Shown here piece after piece: positions 25,182 through 33,578 of a stretch of 64,000 bases of DNA. The DNA lies in NCBI RefSeq assembly GCF_024436435.1, contig NZ_JAFMZP010000001.1:62001-126000 (forward strand), in the 5' to 3' direction. Both the position numbers and the translations under genes were made by a program. The stretch's first letter is position 1; each line of letters starts with the position of its first letter. Source of the DNA: Desertivirga xinjiangensis. Its GTDB lineage: Bacteria > Bacteroidota > Bacteroidia > Sphingobacteriales > Sphingobacteriaceae. The notes under the pieces are model-generated. The model had not been told where the DNA came from. It searched no databases and saw only the letters and a program-made list of their open reading frames with translations.

Positions 25182-26182
25182 ATTTTCTCCAGGGCTGCAA
25201 TCCATTTTGGATTGTCGTTAAGGCTTTCAACGAGCTGTACCTTTTCGCCACCAAGGGCTACAAACTCGTCATGGTACTCTTCTACAATTTCGTAAAGGGT
25301 TTCCAGGCAGTCGGCCACAAAAGCCGGACTGAAAACCAGCAGTCGCCTGGCGCCTTTCGCTGCAAGATCTTTGAGGACGTCGGTCGTGTAAGGCTTCTTC
25401 CATGGTGAGTTACCTAAACGGGATTGGAAACAAACCGTATATTTTTCTTTAGGAATATTCAGCTTTTGGGCAAGAAGCCGTGCGGTATCATGCGATTGAG
25501 CGGAGTAGCACATGCGATTTGCATCGTTAAATCGCGAACAGCAGTCGGGTACCTGCAAACAATACTTACCCGTATCATCTGCTTTAAGCAGTTGTCTCTC
25601 CGGCAGGCCGTGGAAACTAAAGAGTACGTGATCAAAGTTTTCAGGCTGATGTTTCCTTGCATTGTCTGCAAAAACTTCGAGCATTCCTTCATTATCATGG
25701 AAAGAGCTGATGAAGGATATATCCGGTATGGTTTGCCATTTACTGACAATTTCCATGATCTTCTGATTAACCGAACCGGTTGAGGCAGAAGCATATTGTG
25801 GAAACAGTGGAATAACTTTTATGCCCAACACCTGCTTCTTCTTTAGCGATTCCAGCGCTGACTCTATCGACGGACTTTGATAGCGCATGGCCAATTCAAC
25901 CACATAATCGTTTCCTAAGGCCTGCTGCAATAGTTCTTTTTGTCTTTCACTGTAATAAAGAAGCGGCGAGCCTTTGTCTGACCAAACCTTTTGATAGATC
26001 TTCGCAGACTTCGGTCCCCGAAAGGGAACAATTATGCCTTTAACAAGAAGTGTTCTGTTGATTGGATTAATGTCGATTACTCTTTCATCCATTAAGAATT
26101 CATCCAGATAACGGCGTACATCAGGGACTGAAGGGCTGTCAGGCGTTCCCAGATTTACTAATAGCACTCCTTGTTTTCTCAT
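25166..26182 (-). CDS. hemH: Ferrochelatase
   Basis: 338 residues. Begins GVLLVNLGTPDSPSVPDVRRYL, the classic HemH start; FHGLPERQL carries the catalytic His (LFSFHGLPER), and FQSRLGNSPWKKPYT plus the Glu-bearing C-terminal segment (LETLYEIVEEY) complete the active site. It inserts Fe(II) into protoporphyrin IX, the last step of haem synthesis in this pathway. The gene has its own promoter and a structured leader of about 100 bp containing a tiny open frame (26209-26241). Confidence 0.96.
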   Translation of the reverse strand: MRKQGVLLVNLGTPDSPSVPDVRRYLDEFLMDERVIDINPINRTLLVKGIIVPFRGPKSAKIYQKVWSDKGSPLLYYSERQKELLQQALGNDYVVELAMRYQSPSIESALESLKKKQVLGIKVIPLFPQYASASTGSVNQKIMEIVSKWQTIPDISFISSFHDNEGMLEVFADNARKHQPENFDHVLFSFHGLPERQLLKADDTGKYCLQVPDCCSRFNDANRMCYSAQSHDTARLLAQKLNIPKEKYTVCFQSRLGNSPWKKPYTTDVLKDLAAKGARRLLVFSPAFVADCLETLYEIVEEYHDEFVALGGEKVQLVESLNDNPKWIAALEKMVKGS

Positions 26183-26285
26183 CTTTTTTATGAAAGTCTA
26201 ATTGTTTTTTAAAGGCTGCAAGAACCTTCAAACATTTTCATCCTCCGTATGTGAGCGCTGCTCATGAAGGTTTTTATTCAGAATG

Positions 26286-26316
26286 CAAATATAGAATGGA
26301 CGGAACATATAGCAAT
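26286..26316 (-). promoter_or_regulatory. Bacteroidota-type promoter of hemH
   Basis: On the minus strand ATTG (26313-26316) is followed by a 19-bp spacer and TATATTTG (26286-26293), an excellent match to the TTG-N19-TAnnTTTG arrangement described for this phylum. It gives a leader of about 95-100 nt. The leader contains AACCTTCA/TGAAGGTT (26223-26230/26265-26272) and TGAGC/GCTCA (26252-26256/26260-26264) inverted repeats. Confidence 0.65.
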
Positions 26317-26350
26317 CAAAAGATGAAAGGTTTTGACTTAATAAACACAA

Positions 26351-27019
26351 TTATTTAAGTTTCCATAAGAGCCACCATGGAGTGCCAGGCGAATCGTGGT
26401 GCTCATAATGATAACCAAAGAAATAGCAGGACAGGAATGCCACTACATGATTCTTTTTTTGTGTACGTGAATGGTGCTTATTGACGTGCTGGCCATGATG
26501 GGGGAGCCAGGTGCCAAAGTAAAACAATTGAAGGGTACTCAGCAAAGAGGGTATAACCCAGAAAAGAAGCAGGTTTATTTCATCTACCCAGGTCTTAAGG
26601 ATATTAAAAATCAGCGCGAGAATGAGAATCTGCCAGATGGAAAGGTATTCTTTCATAAACCTAACATACCAGGAAACAAAATTGCCATTGTGATAATCAG
26701 GGTCATCTTCAGAGTGAACGTGGCGGTGATGCTGGTGATGTTTTGTGTTCAGTTTGTTAAAGGGAAACGCAGCATACAAGCCAGTACAAATCTGACCAAT
26801 GACTCTGTTTAGGGGCCGGTCGGAAGATATGGTGCCATGCATTGCGTCGTGGGCTGTAATAAACAGGCCTGTGTATAAATGCATCTGCAGCAGGATCGCC
26901 AGATAGGTAAGAGGATTTTTAAAAGAAAAGTTCCAGCTTAACAGCAGGCAAAGGCTTACAGCCCAGGCGGTTATAAGCAGTATGGCTATTAAGACGCCCG
27001 TGTAGGATTTAAACTGCAT
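26351..27019 (-). CDS. crtW: CrtW-like beta-carotene ketolase / fatty-acid-desaturase-fold enzyme
   Basis: 222 residues with several hydrophobic helices. Histidine motifs in order: AHDAMHG (about residue 57), KHHQHHRHVHSEDDPDYHNG (about 93), FGTWLPHHGQHVNKHH (about 168) and GYHYEHHDSPGTPWWLLWK at the end. The HDAMHG, DPDY, FGTWLPH and EHH.SP..PWW set is that of CrtW 4,4'-ketolases rather than ordinary lipid desaturases. It would add keto groups to carotenoid rings. It ends an operon-like minus-strand series with ispH, a glycosyltransferase and an acyltransferase. A carotenoid hydroxylase-like role is the main alternative. Confidence 0.75.
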   Translation of the reverse strand: MQFKSYTGVLIAILLITAWAVSLCLLLSWNFSFKNPLTYLAILLQMHLYTGLFITAHDAMHGTISSDRPLNRVIGQICTGLYAAFPFNKLNTKHHQHHRHVHSEDDPDYHNGNFVSWYVRFMKEYLSIWQILILALIFNILKTWVDEINLLLFWVIPSLLSTLQLFYFGTWLPHHGQHVNKHHSRTQKKNHVVAFLSCYFFGYHYEHHDSPGTPWWLLWKLK

Positions 27020-27070
27020 GCAAAACGGTATATTGTTAAATTAAGCCGGTGTTGCCCCGGGCTTATATAA

Positions 27071-27919
27071 CTAAAAAGTCTCCAGGAGAGTTTTTACATT
27101 TTGCATAAGCCACATGGGAGTGGAAGTTGCGCCGCAAATTCCTACTCTATCACCAGGATTGAACATGGAGATATTTAATTCTTCCGGCTGGGAAATGAAC
27201 ATGGTCTCAGGGTTATGCTGTTTACAAACTTCGTAAAGAACTTTTCCGTTGGATGATTTCTTTCCAGATACAAACACGATCTTATCAAAGTTTTTGACAA
27301 ACTTAGCCAGGTCGTCATACCTGTTTGATACCTGGCGGCAAATGGTATCATTTGCTTTTACTTCGTAACCACGACTTAAAAGTTCAGCCTTGATCTGATA
27401 AAACTTATCGGTACTTTTGGTGGTCTGGCTGTAAAGCGTAAATTTTGAGGGGAGCTCGGCATGATCTAATTCACTGATGTCCTGGAAAACAAGTGCTTCA
27501 TTGTTTGTCTGTCCCTGTAAGCCGATCACTTCAGCGTGGCCATGTTTGCCAAAAATGAGGATCTTCTCTTCTGCATCGTGAGAGTTTTTTATGCGATTCT
27601 GTAGTTTAAGCACAACTGGGCAAGACGCGTCAATAAGCGTTATGTTTTTCTCCAGTGCTACTTTGTAAGTTTCGGGTGCTTCTCCATGTGCACGGATAAG
27701 CACTTTTTCGTTTGATAAAGACTCCAGGTCTTCATGCTTTATAATCCGGAGGCCTTTCGCTTTGAGACGTGCCACTTCTTCATCGTTGTGGACGATATCG
27801 CCCAGGCAATACAGATATCCGTCTTCGTCAAGGATCTCCTCCGCCATATCTATCGCGTACACTACACCGAAGCAGAAACCTGAATCCTGATCTATCTTTA
27901 CCTGAAGATTATAAGCCAT
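27071..27919 (-). CDS. ispH: 4-hydroxy-3-methylbut-2-enyl diphosphate reductase
   Basis: 282 residues. The three cluster cysteines are visible: GFCFGVVYAIDMAEE (residue about 16), DASCPVVLKLQ (about 98) and NDTICRQVSNRYDDL (about 191). Other family features: HGEAPETYK-type His region, TLYSQTTKSTD, and VSGKKSSNGKVLYE. It makes IPP and DMAPP in the last MEP step, feeding isoprenoids including carotenoids. 33 bp separate it from the glycosyltransferase stop upstream. Confidence 0.95.
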   Translation of the reverse strand: MAYNLQVKIDQDSGFCFGVVYAIDMAEEILDEDGYLYCLGDIVHNDEEVARLKAKGLRIIKHEDLESLSNEKVLIRAHGEAPETYKVALEKNITLIDASCPVVLKLQNRIKNSHDAEEKILIFGKHGHAEVIGLQGQTNNEALVFQDISELDHAELPSKFTLYSQTTKSTDKFYQIKAELLSRGYEVKANDTICRQVSNRYDDLAKFVKNFDKIVFVSGKKSSNGKVLYEVCKQHNPETMFISQPEELNISMFNPGDRVGICGATSTPMWLMQNVKTLLETF

Positions 27920-27923
27920 AATG

Positions 27924-27931
27924 CAAAATTA
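27924..27931 (-). promoter_or_regulatory. Candidate -7 box directly before ispH
   Basis: On the minus strand TAATTTTG lies 4 bp before the ispH ATG. If functional it would give ispH an internal, leaderless promoter within the longer gene series. Confidence 0.3.
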
Positions 27932-27952
27932 AACAAAAAAAAATTGAGAAAA

Positions 27953-29044
27953 TTAAGTACTAATAGTTCTTCCCTTCCAGTTAACTTTTCTAGTAACGTG
28001 TTTCTTTACTGAGATTACTGACAGTATGATGAATGATACCATCTGAAGCGGATGGAGAAAGATATTTAAAAATACGTTCTGTCCACTGGCAAATGAGATC
28101 ATGATGCGGCTTAGGATTATTAAGGTAAGGGCAAATGAAAGTAGCCCGGTATTCAAATAAATAGCTATAAAGACAGGGCCGGCCATTACCAATAGTAAAT
28201 AACAAAGAAGGCCTGCTATATTATTTCCAAACCCTGCAAGAAGGTTTTTACTAAAGCCATCCAAAGCCTCGCTATAACCCCTATACATGCGACAAAACAG
28301 ATAGCCATTAGCTAAAAGCGACTCCGTTTTATAGCGATAAGCTTTAATGAGTTTCATAATTTCGATATCTTCGACCACTTTATCTTTTACCTGGGCATGC
28401 CACAAATGCTTGTGATAGTTTGCAGCATCAAACATCATGAACTGGCCGCTGGCAGCGGAAAATGCTGGTTTATCGGATAACCGGACAAGACGAAGCGGGA
28501 GGGTGTTTAATAGTAAAAAATGCATGAGGGGCACTACCAGACGTTCTCCCGCAGAAGCCATGATCTGGTTAGCAAACAAGCTTAACAAAGTTAGCTTGCC
28601 GATCTTCATTCGGTGTAAGGTATTATTTATCAGCCCGTCTTTAACGATCTCATCAGCATCCAGAAAGAGTAAATATTTACCTTTTGCCTGTAAGGCCAGC
28701 TGATGGCATGCAAAGTTTTTTCCAAGCCAGTTCTCAGGTAGTTCATCTCCCCTGATTACATTAAAACGGCTGTCGCTTCGGCAGAAGTTATAACACACAT
28801 CAAAAGTATTGTCTGTAGAATCGTCATCGAGGATGATCACCTCAATATTCTGGTAATTTTGATCTTTCAGCGATTGCAACAATGTTATTATGCGTTCCTC
28901 CTCGTTACGGGCGGGTATAAGTATGGAAACCAAATGATCATAGGTTCTGGATGCTGCGGTAAGCTTCGGGTTAGAAATGAAATTGAACAGCGTAACTGTA
29001 AACCTCAGTATAAGAAAGAAAAAAACAACATAGAATATGAGCAT
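27953..29044 (-). CDS. Membrane-anchored GT2 glycosyltransferase (CruC/CrtQ-like)
   Basis: 363 residues. One N-terminal transmembrane helix, then a GT-A fold: VSILIPARNEEERIITLLQS, VIILDDDSTDNT, the metal-binding FLDADE, and KVVEDIEIMKLIKAYRYKTE with the acceptor-site ED. GDELPENWLGKNFACHQLA is a block typical of carotenoid and hopanoid-type glycosyltransferases. Three or more C-terminal helices follow. By family and by company (CrtW-like, IspH, acyltransferase) it may glycosylate a xanthophyll, but a lipid acceptor is possible. It starts 3 bp after the acyltransferase stop. Confidence 0.72.
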   Translation of the reverse strand: MLIFYVVFFFLILRFTVTLFNFISNPKLTAASRTYDHLVSILIPARNEEERIITLLQSLKDQNYQNIEVIILDDDSTDNTFDVCYNFCRSDSRFNVIRGDELPENWLGKNFACHQLALQAKGKYLLFLDADEIVKDGLINNTLHRMKIGKLTLLSLFANQIMASAGERLVVPLMHFLLLNTLPLRLVRLSDKPAFSAASGQFMMFDAANYHKHLWHAQVKDKVVEDIEIMKLIKAYRYKTESLLANGYLFCRMYRGYSEALDGFSKNLLAGFGNNIAGLLCYLLLVMAGPVFIAIYLNTGLLSFALTLIILSRIMISFASGQNVFLNIFLHPLQMVSFIILSVISVKKHVTRKVNWKGRTIST

Positions 29045-29047
29045 CGT

Positions 29048-29659
29048 TTATATTGTAATCCGGCATTGCTGCTGCCGTGAGTTTTTATAGTGAACATTAT
29101 AGGCACTTTGTATCAATGCTAAATTGTCTAAGTCTGCGTAATCATGATTCTGCAGATAACAAGTTACCAGTGGTTTCGGTGTGTCAAAATAATCAACGAA
29201 AGTAGCAGCAAAAAGGTATTGAAAATTTTTGGAAGAATGATCTATTACTCTGGATAATCCTTTGCCAAACTCTATTTGCTCCAGGTGGTTTGAGAATAGT
29301 TTTCCCTGGGGGAAGATGAGAAGCAGGTTGTTTTTATCGTTAAGCAGTCGTCCGGCCAACACCAAAGTATGTAACATATCCCTCGATTGTTTTTTTATCG
29401 GAAATGCTCCCAGATATTTTAGAAAAGATATGTTTTTATAATTTTCATCTGTTACCATGACATGGAACCTTCGTTTGAAAAAAACTTTGTTGAGGTGGAA
29501 CATAAGAAAGCCGTCCCACCACGAGAAGTGGTTAGCAACAAGCAGAATAGCTTTGCTTTCATTCAACGTGACAGTGTTGAAAGTAAAGGATTCGAAGTTC
29601 CGGCTAATTAAAAAACTGATATATTTATTAAAGAAAATGTATACAAGCCTTTTTATCAT
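29048..29659 (-). CDS. PlsC-like (1-acyl-glycerol-3-phosphate type) acyltransferase
   Basis: 203 residues from the ATG at 29659; an earlier TTG only 6 bp up is less likely. The HX4D motif is ANHFSWWDGF and the second block is FPQGKLFSNH (FPEGT in the family), so the catalytic pair is present. The short length and the tight link to the GT2 gene recall CruD, which acylates carotenoid glycosides in green sulfur bacteria; ordinary lysophospholipid acylation is the alternative. pruA ends 7 bp upstream. Confidence 0.75.
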   Translation of the reverse strand: MIKRLVYIFFNKYISFLISRNFESFTFNTVTLNESKAILLVANHFSWWDGFLMFHLNKVFFKRRFHVMVTDENYKNISFLKYLGAFPIKKQSRDMLHTLVLAGRLLNDKNNLLLIFPQGKLFSNHLEQIEFGKGLSRVIDHSSKNFQYLFAATFVDYFDTPKPLVTCYLQNHDYADLDNLALIQSAYNVHYKNSRQQQCRITI

Positions 29660-29666
29660 ATGCAAT

Positions 29667-31301
29667 TTACTTATCGTGCATAAATGGGTATCTGTAATCT
29701 GTAGGTGGGTCGAAGGTTTCTTTTATCGCCCTTGATGATACCCAGCGCAGTAAATTGATCATGGAGCCGGCCTTATCGTTAGTGCCCGAACCCCTGGCTC
29801 CGCCAAAAGGTTGCTGACCCACTACTGCACCCGTACATTTATCGTTGATGTAGAAATTGCCGGCGGCATTGCGCAAAGCATGGCTGGCTTTCTCTATAGC
29901 ATAGCGGTCTTTTGCAATGACAGCCCCTGTCAGAGCGTAAATGGATGTTTGGTCGATAAGTTGAAGCGTTTTTTCAAAGTCGGTATCTTCATAAACATAA
30001 ATACTTAGTACCGGCCCAAAAAGCTCTTCGCACATCGTGACATAATGCGGGTCTTTGGTGACGATCACCGTTGGTTCAATAAAGTAACCTTCGGCTTTAT
30101 TGTAGTTCCCGCCTGAAATGATTTCAAGGGTAGGATCTGCTTTCGCTTCGTCAATAGCTTTAGCCAGCTTATCAAAGGATTTTTCATCGATAACGGCATT
30201 CAGGAAATTGCTAAAATCTTCGGCAGGTCCCATTTTTAAGGAAGAAAGGTCTGCCAACATCAACTCTCTGATCTGAGGCCAGACTGAACGGGCGATATAC
30301 ACACGCGAAGCGGCAGAACACTTTTGTCCCTGGTATTCAAAAGCGGCACGAATAATGGCGGTGTTGGCTGCTTTTACATCTGCCGAATCATGCACCAGTA
30401 TGAAATCTTTTCCTCCGGTTTCGCCTACTATGCGAGGGTAGCTTTTGTACAGATGTATGTTGTTGCCGATGGTTTGCCAGATTTCCCGGAATACTTTGGT
30501 AGACCCCGTAAAATGAATGCCTGCAAAGTCCGGATGGTTAAAAATCACTTCTCCGGCATCGGGCCCATTCACGTATATCAGGTTAATAACTCCATCTGGT
30601 AAACCGGCTTCTTTAAAAATCTGCATGATCATGTTAGCAGCAAGGATCTGGGTATCGGCAGGCTTCCATACTACCACATTTCCCATAAGAGCGACCGAAG
30701 AAGGCAGGTTGCCTGCGATGGCTGTAAAGTTGAAAGGGGTTAGTGCAAATACGAAGCCCTCAAGGGGACGTTGTTCTACACGATTCCATGTACCACGCGG
30801 CGAAACAGGGGGCTGCTGCGAATAGATCTCGGACATGTACTGAACGTTGAAGCGCAAAAAGTCGATCAATTCGCAGGCGGAGTCGATTTCTGCCTGGTAG
30901 GCATTTTTAGATTGCCCTACCATGGTGAGTGCATTCAATTTGAAACGATAGGGGCCGGCGATAAGGTCGGCCGCCTTTAAAAATATGGATGCCCTGTGTT
31001 CCCAGGAAAGCGTTTCCCAGGAAGCTTTAGCGGTTAAAGCTGCATTAATAGCATCCAGGACATGGCTTTTATCGCCACGGTGAAATTGTGCGACCACCTG
31101 TTTATGATTGTGAGGAGGACGGATCTCTATACGCTGGCCGGTATAAACGTCCTGGCCGCCAATATGCATCGGAATATCGGCCTGGTGCAGGTACACTTCA
31201 GCAATAGCCTGCTTAAGTTTTTCCCGTTCTGCACTTTGCGGAGCATAGCTTAAGGCGGGTTCATTAACCGGAACCGGCACTTTAAAAAATCCTTTATTCA
31301 T
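29667..31301 (-). CDS. pruA: 1-pyrroline-5-carboxylate dehydrogenase
   Basis: 544 residues, the length of the stand-alone P5C dehydrogenase (RocA/ALDH4A1-like) form. FALTPFNFTAIAGNLPSSVA and HFTGSTKVFREIW mark the NAD site; GETGGKDFILV carries the catalytic Glu and YQGQKCSAASRVYI the catalytic Cys. It oxidises glutamate semialdehyde to glutamate in proline breakdown. Only 7 bp separate it from the acyltransferase gene, so proline catabolism and the putative carotenoid genes may share a transcript; no proline dehydrogenase is in the window. Confidence 0.94.
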   Translation of the reverse strand: MNKGFFKVPVPVNEPALSYAPQSAEREKLKQAIAEVYLHQADIPMHIGGQDVYTGQRIEIRPPHNHKQVVAQFHRGDKSHVLDAINAALTAKASWETLSWEHRASIFLKAADLIAGPYRFKLNALTMVGQSKNAYQAEIDSACELIDFLRFNVQYMSEIYSQQPPVSPRGTWNRVEQRPLEGFVFALTPFNFTAIAGNLPSSVALMGNVVVWKPADTQILAANMIMQIFKEAGLPDGVINLIYVNGPDAGEVIFNHPDFAGIHFTGSTKVFREIWQTIGNNIHLYKSYPRIVGETGGKDFILVHDSADVKAANTAIIRAAFEYQGQKCSAASRVYIARSVWPQIRELMLADLSSLKMGPAEDFSNFLNAVIDEKSFDKLAKAIDEAKADPTLEIISGGNYNKAEGYFIEPTVIVTKDPHYVTMCEELFGPVLSIYVYEDTDFEKTLQLIDQTSIYALTGAVIAKDRYAIEKASHALRNAAGNFYINDKCTGAVVGQQPFGGARGSGTNDKAGSMINLLRWVSSRAIKETFDPPTDYRYPFMHDK

Positions 31302-31483
31302 ATCAGATGACGCTTATGATCAAACTTACATAAAAACCAGCATGAGTGAAACTCGTAAAGGGAGATGAAAGTTTGGAGCAGATTTCTTATTGCCTGTGCG
31401 CAAACGTTCATCCCTTGCTGGCGAACTCGCAATGTCGTTATTTAAGCTTTCGTCTGTCCTTAGGAGTTCCGGAGGAGCTCTAA
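31302..31483. other. Intergenic stretch without a recognised gene
   Basis: Upstream region of pruA (minus strand) and of a decayed frame on the plus strand. It has no open frame of useful size, no clear promoter box, and no strong hairpin. Confidence 0.5.
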
Positions 31484-31669
31484 GGATTCAGAAATAAAAG
31501 GAGTCTCGGACTCCGTTTTGCTGGGCCCAAAGCAGAGCAGCTTTGTGACCAGGCAGACGATGATCTGCTGGAGGCAGCTTTGAGATCACTTTCAAATATT
31601 TTCAGTCGAGCGCACGACGAAATAAGGGCAGCGCTGGTCCGTGAAAAGCTGCCGCAGAAAAGATTTTGA
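31484..31669 (+). pseudogene. Probable remnant of a flavin amine oxidase C-terminal region
   Basis: A 61-codon frame with no start codon, opening right after a TAA and ending in TGA. It reads GLRFAGPKAEQLCDQADDD and then LLEAALRSLSNIFSRAHDEI followed by RAALV. The order G..AGP.A..L....D..L...AL.SL..IF....E.IR..LV resembles the C-terminal part of FAD-dependent monoamine oxidases, after which the expected W..DPF..GAYSY block is missing. The parent gene seems to be deleted on both sides. This rests on remembered family pattern only. Confidence 0.35.
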
Positions 31670-31716
31670 ACAATTCGGCAGAGAAGATCAGTTAGCCGCC
31701 CTAATCGCTAAAACGC

Positions 31717-31724
31717 TATCTTTG
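31717..31724 (+). promoter_or_regulatory. Candidate -7 box directly before lpxK
   Basis: TATCTTTG fits TAnnTTTG and ends 5 bp before the ATG, which would make the lpxK message leaderless. No -33 TTG at the usual distance. Confidence 0.3.
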
Positions 31725-31729
31725 CGGCC

Positions 31730-32782
31730 ATGCAGTATTTGCGACTTTTGTTGCTTCCTTTTTCGGTTCTATATGGACTAATTATCTGGCTACGAAATAA
31801 AGCCTATGATTCAGGTGTCTTTTCATCGAAAAAGTTTAATATCCCCGTGATTTGCATTGGTAACCTGGCGGTTGGCGGAGCTGGTAAAAGCCCGATGGCG
31901 GAATATATTATTCGCCTTTTAAATGAGCGCCACAAGGTAGCAGTTCTAAGTCGTGGTTACGGGCGGAAAACAAAGGGATTCAGATTGGTAGGGCAGACGG
32001 ACACAACTTTGGAAGCAGGCGATGAGCCCATGCAGTTTAGAAGGAAATTTAAGGATATTACGGTTGCTGTTTCCGAAAAAAGAGTTATCGGACTTAATAT
32101 CCTGCAAAAGAATCATGAGGTGGTTGTGCTGGATGACGCTTTTCAACACCGGGCCGTGGATCCTGGATTAAGCATCCTGCTGTTCGACTATACCCGACTT
32201 GATGAATTTTTGCTCATGCTTCCCGCGGGTAATCTCCGGGAGCCGTTTTCCGGAAGGAAGCGAGCAAATATCATCGTAATAACTAAAACTCCGGATAATC
32301 TTGATCAACAGGAAAAGGACCGGATCATCAACAGACTTAGGCCCTGCAACAACCAGCAAGTGTTTTTTTCTTATTTGGAATATGGAGGACTGGTCCCGGT
32401 TTATGATGTTCAGCCCGAAGCAGTACAGGCTCTTCATAAAGATACCCTGGTTTTTCTGCTAACGGGAATCGCAAATCCATATCCCCTGGTAGAGAAGCTA
32501 AAAAATACCAGTAAGAATGTTAAACACTATGATTATCCGGATCATCACCCTTTCAGCAAAAAAAATATTCTTAAACTTGTAAGTGATTTCAAAGAAGCAT
32601 CTGGTAAGGATAAAATCATTATTACCACAGAAAAAGATGCGCAGCGTTTGCAGCTGCCTGAGCTGAAAGAACTTTTGGCTAAACAGCCCGTTTATTACTT
32701 GCCCGTTATGGCGAAAATACATGAACCTGATGTTATGCGGTTCAATGAGATGATAGAGAGATATGCTACAAAACATATATAG
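31730..32782 (+). CDS. lpxK: Tetraacyldisaccharide 4'-kinase
   Basis: 350 residues. N-terminal membrane anchor (LLLLPFSVLYGLIIWLRN), then CIGNLAVGGAGKSPMAEYII with the P-loop, VLSRGYGRKTKGF, GDEPMQFRRKF and VVVLDDAFQHRAVDP, all LpxK hallmarks. It phosphorylates the lipid A precursor at the inner membrane. Its 3' end overlaps the nucleoside phosphorylase start by 20 bp. Confidence 0.95.
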   Translation: MQYLRLLLLPFSVLYGLIIWLRNKAYDSGVFSSKKFNIPVICIGNLAVGGAGKSPMAEYIIRLLNERHKVAVLSRGYGRKTKGFRLVGQTDTTLEAGDEPMQFRRKFKDITVAVSEKRVIGLNILQKNHEVVVLDDAFQHRAVDPGLSILLFDYTRLDEFLLMLPAGNLREPFSGRKRANIIVITKTPDNLDQQEKDRIINRLRPCNNQQVFFSYLEYGGLVPVYDVQPEAVQALHKDTLVFLLTGIANPYPLVEKLKNTSKNVKHYDYPDHHPFSKKNILKLVSDFKEASGKDKIIITTEKDAQRLQLPELKELLAKQPVYYLPVMAKIHEPDVMRFNEMIERYATKHI

Positions 32783-33578
32783 TACAACCGAATATATTAA
32801 ACGCCGGATAGGTGATTTTGAGCCGGAGATAGGCGTGATTTTGGGGACCGGCCTGGGGGCACTGGTAAACGAAATAGAGATCCAGCACAAGCTGATGTAT
32901 TCGAATATACCTAATTTTCCGATCTCAACGCTTGAATTTCACTCAGGCCGGTTGATCTTCGGAATGTTGAAAGGAAAAAAGGTGGTAGCTATGCAAGGGC
33001 GTTTGCATCATTACGAAGGCTACGATATGAAACAGATCACTTTTCCGGTACGGGTGATGAAAATGCTTGGAATTAAGCAGCTTTTTGTATCAAATGCCAG
33101 TGGCGCCTTGAACCCTGACATAAAAACAGGAGATCTGATGATCATTGAAGATCATATTAACCTTCAGCATGATAATCCGCTGAGAGGGAGGAACTATGAG
33201 GAGCTGGGGCCCCGCTTTCCTGATATGAGTCAGCCTTACAACAAAGAGTTTATACAAAAAGCCTCAGAGATAGCTAAGCAGCATAACATCAGGTGTCATA
33301 CCGGCGTTTATGTGTCTGTGGCGGGCCCAAATCTTGAAACTAAGGCGGAATATCGTTACTTGCGTATCATCGGTGGTGATGCTGTAGGAATGAGTACCGT
33401 ACCGGAGGTTATAGTGGCAAAACATATGGGATTGCCCGTCTTCGCAATATCAGTCATTACTGATGAAGGTTATCATGAAGAGCTCGAGCCGGTTTCTGTG
33501 GAGCAGATCCTGAAAGTGGCCGAGGAGGCTGAACCGAAGATGACTCTCATCCTTAAAGAACTACTTGGCTCATTTTAA
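32763..33578 (+). CDS. Purine nucleoside phosphorylase (trimeric type)
   Basis: 271 residues. Phosphate and base sites: VILGTGLGALVNEI, HSGRLIFGMLKGK, MQGRLHHYEGYDM, VSNASGALNPDIKTGD, YVSVAGPNLETKAEYRYL and VGMSTVPEVIVAKHMG. This is the PNP/MTAP family class related to human PNP. It splits purine nucleosides with phosphate for salvage. It overlaps lpxK by 20 bp and the porin gene starts at the very next base after its stop, so the three are probably co-translated. Confidence 0.95.
   Translation: MLQNIYSTTEYIKRRIGDFEPEIGVILGTGLGALVNEIEIQHKLMYSNIPNFPISTLEFHSGRLIFGMLKGKKVVAMQGRLHHYEGYDMKQITFPVRVMKMLGIKQLFVSNASGALNPDIKTGDLMIIEDHINLQHDNPLRGRNYEELGPRFPDMSQPYNKEFIQKASEIAKQHNIRCHTGVYVSVAGPNLETKAEYRYLRIIGGDAVGMSTVPEVIVAKHMGLPVFAISVITDEGYHEELEPVSVEQILKVAEEAEPKMTLILKELLGSF

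Noticed and set aside
29660-29665. TTG start for the PlsC-like acyltransferase
   Set aside because: The ATG 6 bp downstream is the more usual initiator and leaves a normal 7-bp gap from pruA.
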